A stretch of 64,000 bases of DNA from Nocardioides euryhalodurans (GTDB lineage: Bacteria > Actinomycetota > Actinomycetes > Propionibacteriales > Nocardioidaceae): the NCBI RefSeq assembly GCF_004564375.1, contig NZ_CP038267.1, positions 577,501 to 641,500 of the forward strand. The letters are read 5' to 3'. Both the position numbers and the translations under genes were made by a program. Below the pieces are notes generated by a model that did not search any database, was not told where the DNA came from, and worked only from the letters and a program-made list of their open reading frames with translations. Of this stretch, positions 62,752-64,000 are shown one piece after another (position 1 is the stretch's first letter; the number at the start of each line of letters is the position of its first letter).

Positions 62752-62907
62752 ATGACCGGTGAACGACACGCCTGGGCCACGCTGCACCTCGCCGACGCGA
62801 CCGAGTCGCGAACCCTCGACACCTGCCCGTGCGGCCAGCCGCTGGAAACCTGCTCGGGCCGGCACTGCCCCCGGTGCGGCAACCCGATCGCCCGGCGCGC
62901 CGCCTGA
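62752..62907 (+). CDS. 51-residue zinc-ribbon protein
   Basis: A small gene with ribosome binding site AGGTGA 5 nt before the ATG (GGAGGA just upstream). The protein is MTGERHAWATLHLADATESR followed by a cysteine-rich half: CPCG, C, and CPRCG ending NPIARRAA, five cysteines and one histidine (RHC) suited to bind one zinc. Not recognised. It converges on helR with 7 bp between stops. Confidence 0.6.
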   Translation: MTGERHAWATLHLADATESRTLDTCPCGQPLETCSGRHCPRCGNPIARRAA

Positions 62908-62914
62908 CCCCAGG

Positions 62915-64000
62915 TCACCCGCGAGCACCGGTGAGGACCACCAGGCGCTGGGTGGCGCGCGTCATCGCGACGTACCGGTCGACGGCTCCCTCGACACCGG
63001 AGCCGAACGTGTCCGGGTCGAGCAGGACGACGAGGTCGAACTCCAGGCCCTTCGCCAGCTCGGGCGTCAGCCACCGCACGCGAGCGCTCTCCGGGAGCGA
63101 TGTCCCGCCGGGCTCCCCCACGCCGATGACGCAGGCGATCCCGTCGTCGTGCTCCTCGAGCCACGCGTCGAGGACCTCGGGCAGGTCGGTCACCGGACCG
63201 TGGTGCACGGGGACGCCGGTGCTGCGGACGGACGTCGGCACGTTGACGTCCGGGAGCGCGGCCCGGATCACCGGCTCGGCCTCGGCCATCACCTCCTCCG
63301 GCGTCCGGTAGTTGATCCGGAGCGTCGCGACGGTGACCCGGTCGAGCCCGATCCGCGCCAGGCGTTCCTCCCACGACTCGGTGAAGCCGTGGCGAGCCTG
63401 GGCGCGGTCACCGACGATCGTGAGGCTGCGGGTGGGGCAGCGACGGAGCAGCATCTGCCACTCGGCGTCGGTCAGCTCCTGCGCCTCGTCCACCACGACG
63501 TGGGCGAACGGACCGGCCAGCAGGTCCGGGTCGGCCGCCTCGAGGGTGCTCTCGTCGATGATGATGCTCTGGGCGTCGGAGACACGGAGCATCGACATCA
63601 CCTGCATCTCGGAGTTGTCGGTCGCGACCAGGTGGTCCACCACCCGGGACATCTCCTCCCGCTGCGCCGCGAGCGCCGCGGCGCGTCGACGTTCCCGTCG
63701 CGAGGCGCCCGGGTCCCCCAGCCGCAACCGGGCAGCGTCGAGGAGCGGCAGGTCCGAGACCGTCCACGCCTGCGGGTCGGCTCGCTGCAGCCGCCGCACG
63801 TCCTCGGGCGCCAGCCAGGGGGCGCACCGGCGCAGGTACGCCGGCACGTCCCACAGGTCTCCCACGAGGTCGGTCGCCTCGATGAGCGGCCACGAGCGGC
63901 GGAAGGTGTCGGCGAGCGCCTCGTTCTGGGCGAGCGCCTTGCGCAACAGAGAGTCGGGCACCTCCTCGTCGTCGACCTTGTCGAGCAGGATGGTGACGAG
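62915..64000 (-). CDS. helR: RNA polymerase recycling ATPase HelR, C-terminal half (5' end beyond window)
   Basis: 361 residues visible; the frame stays open to the right edge. Superfamily-1 helicase motifs: II VVVDEAQELTDAEW, III TIVGDRAQARHGF, IV LRINYRTPEEVM, V TPELAKGLEFDLVVLLDP, VI DRYVAMTRATQRLVV. The insert with VEGAVDRYVAMTRA is as in HelD/HelR. HelR removes stalled or rifampicin-bound RNA polymerase from DNA in actinobacteria; its promoter often carries a rifamycin-associated element, which would be outside this window. UvrD-like repair helicase is the alternative. Confidence 0.85.
   Translation of the reverse strand, partial: LVTILLDKVDDEEVPDSLLRKALAQNEALADTFRRSWPLIEATDLVGDLWDVPAYLRRCAPWLAPEDVRRLQRADPQAWTVSDLPLLDAARLRLGDPGASRRERRRAAALAAQREEMSRVVDHLVATDNSEMQVMSMLRVSDAQSIIIDESTLEAADPDLLAGPFAHVVVDEAQELTDAEWQMLLRRCPTRSLTIVGDRAQARHGFTESWEERLARIGLDRVTVATLRINYRTPEEVMAEAEPVIRAALPDVNVPTSVRSTGVPVHHGPVTDLPEVLDAWLEEHDDGIACVIGVGEPGGTSLPESARVRWLTPELAKGLEFDLVVLLDPDTFGSGVEGAVDRYVAMTRATQRLVVLTGARG

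Overview
The window is about 64 kb of very GC-rich, gene-dense DNA of chromosomal character. It fits a high-GC actinobacterium, most likely of the Nocardioides type. Supporting signs are an actinobacterial integration host factor (mihF), a HelR-type RNA polymerase ATPase, a PriA without helicase motifs, a mycothiol-dependent-isomerase-like protein, many GTG starts, GTGA/ATGA stop-start overlaps, and many starts lying 6-8 nt after a TAnnnT -10 box, which suggests leaderless mRNAs. The genus is an inference from gene content and order. No tRNA, rRNA, CRISPR array, insertion sequence or prophage was seen.

Left arm (1-8.6 kb): one leftward arginine operon, argC-argJ-argB-argD-argF-argR-argG-argH. 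argH runs off the left edge. Two ArgR boxes overlap a leaderless promoter in front of argC. From 8.6 to 13.4 kb lie accessory genes: a DinB/MDMPI-like protein, an FHA protein with a 79-residue partner, and a rightward trio of MerR-DICT regulator, DHRS12-like dehydrogenase and an unrecognised conserved protein. From 13.4 to 25.3 kb are translation genes (pheST, infC-rpmI-rplT and an RNA methyltransferase) mixed with a histidine kinase, a DUF817 membrane protein, SseB, a PLP amino-acid deaminase/aldolase and small unknowns.

Middle (25-45 kb): hisG-hisE, then ribD-ribE-ribBA-ribH under an FMN riboswitch, rpe, a stand-alone LigD polymerase domain, a large secreted hydrolase with a likely frameshift, rsmB, an OFA-family MFS transporter, fmt-def, priA and metK.

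Right arm (44.5-64 kb): mihF-gmk-rpoZ-coaBC, downstream of the pyrimidine operon carA-carB-pyrD-pyrK-pyrD(1B-like)-pyrF. carA is preceded by a probable PyrR-binding RNA that includes its own ribosome binding site. Then come a polar amino-acid ABC transporter, an aquaporin, a secreted DUF3060-like protein behind a strong palindromic operator, an ABC-F protein with a five-codon leader ORF, an isochorismatase-family hydrolase, a 51-residue zinc-ribbon protein and the C-terminal half of HelR at the right edge.

The core genes work together as housekeeping biosynthesis (arginine, riboflavin, histidine, pyrimidine, CoA, AdoMet) and translation. The most interesting points are regulatory or mechanistic: the infC leader with competing helices and an AUC start, the carA PyrR element, the ABC-F leader peptide, the second dihydroorotate dehydrogenase pair lacking the usual active-site cysteine, the DICT-regulated trio, and families of intergenic palindromes.
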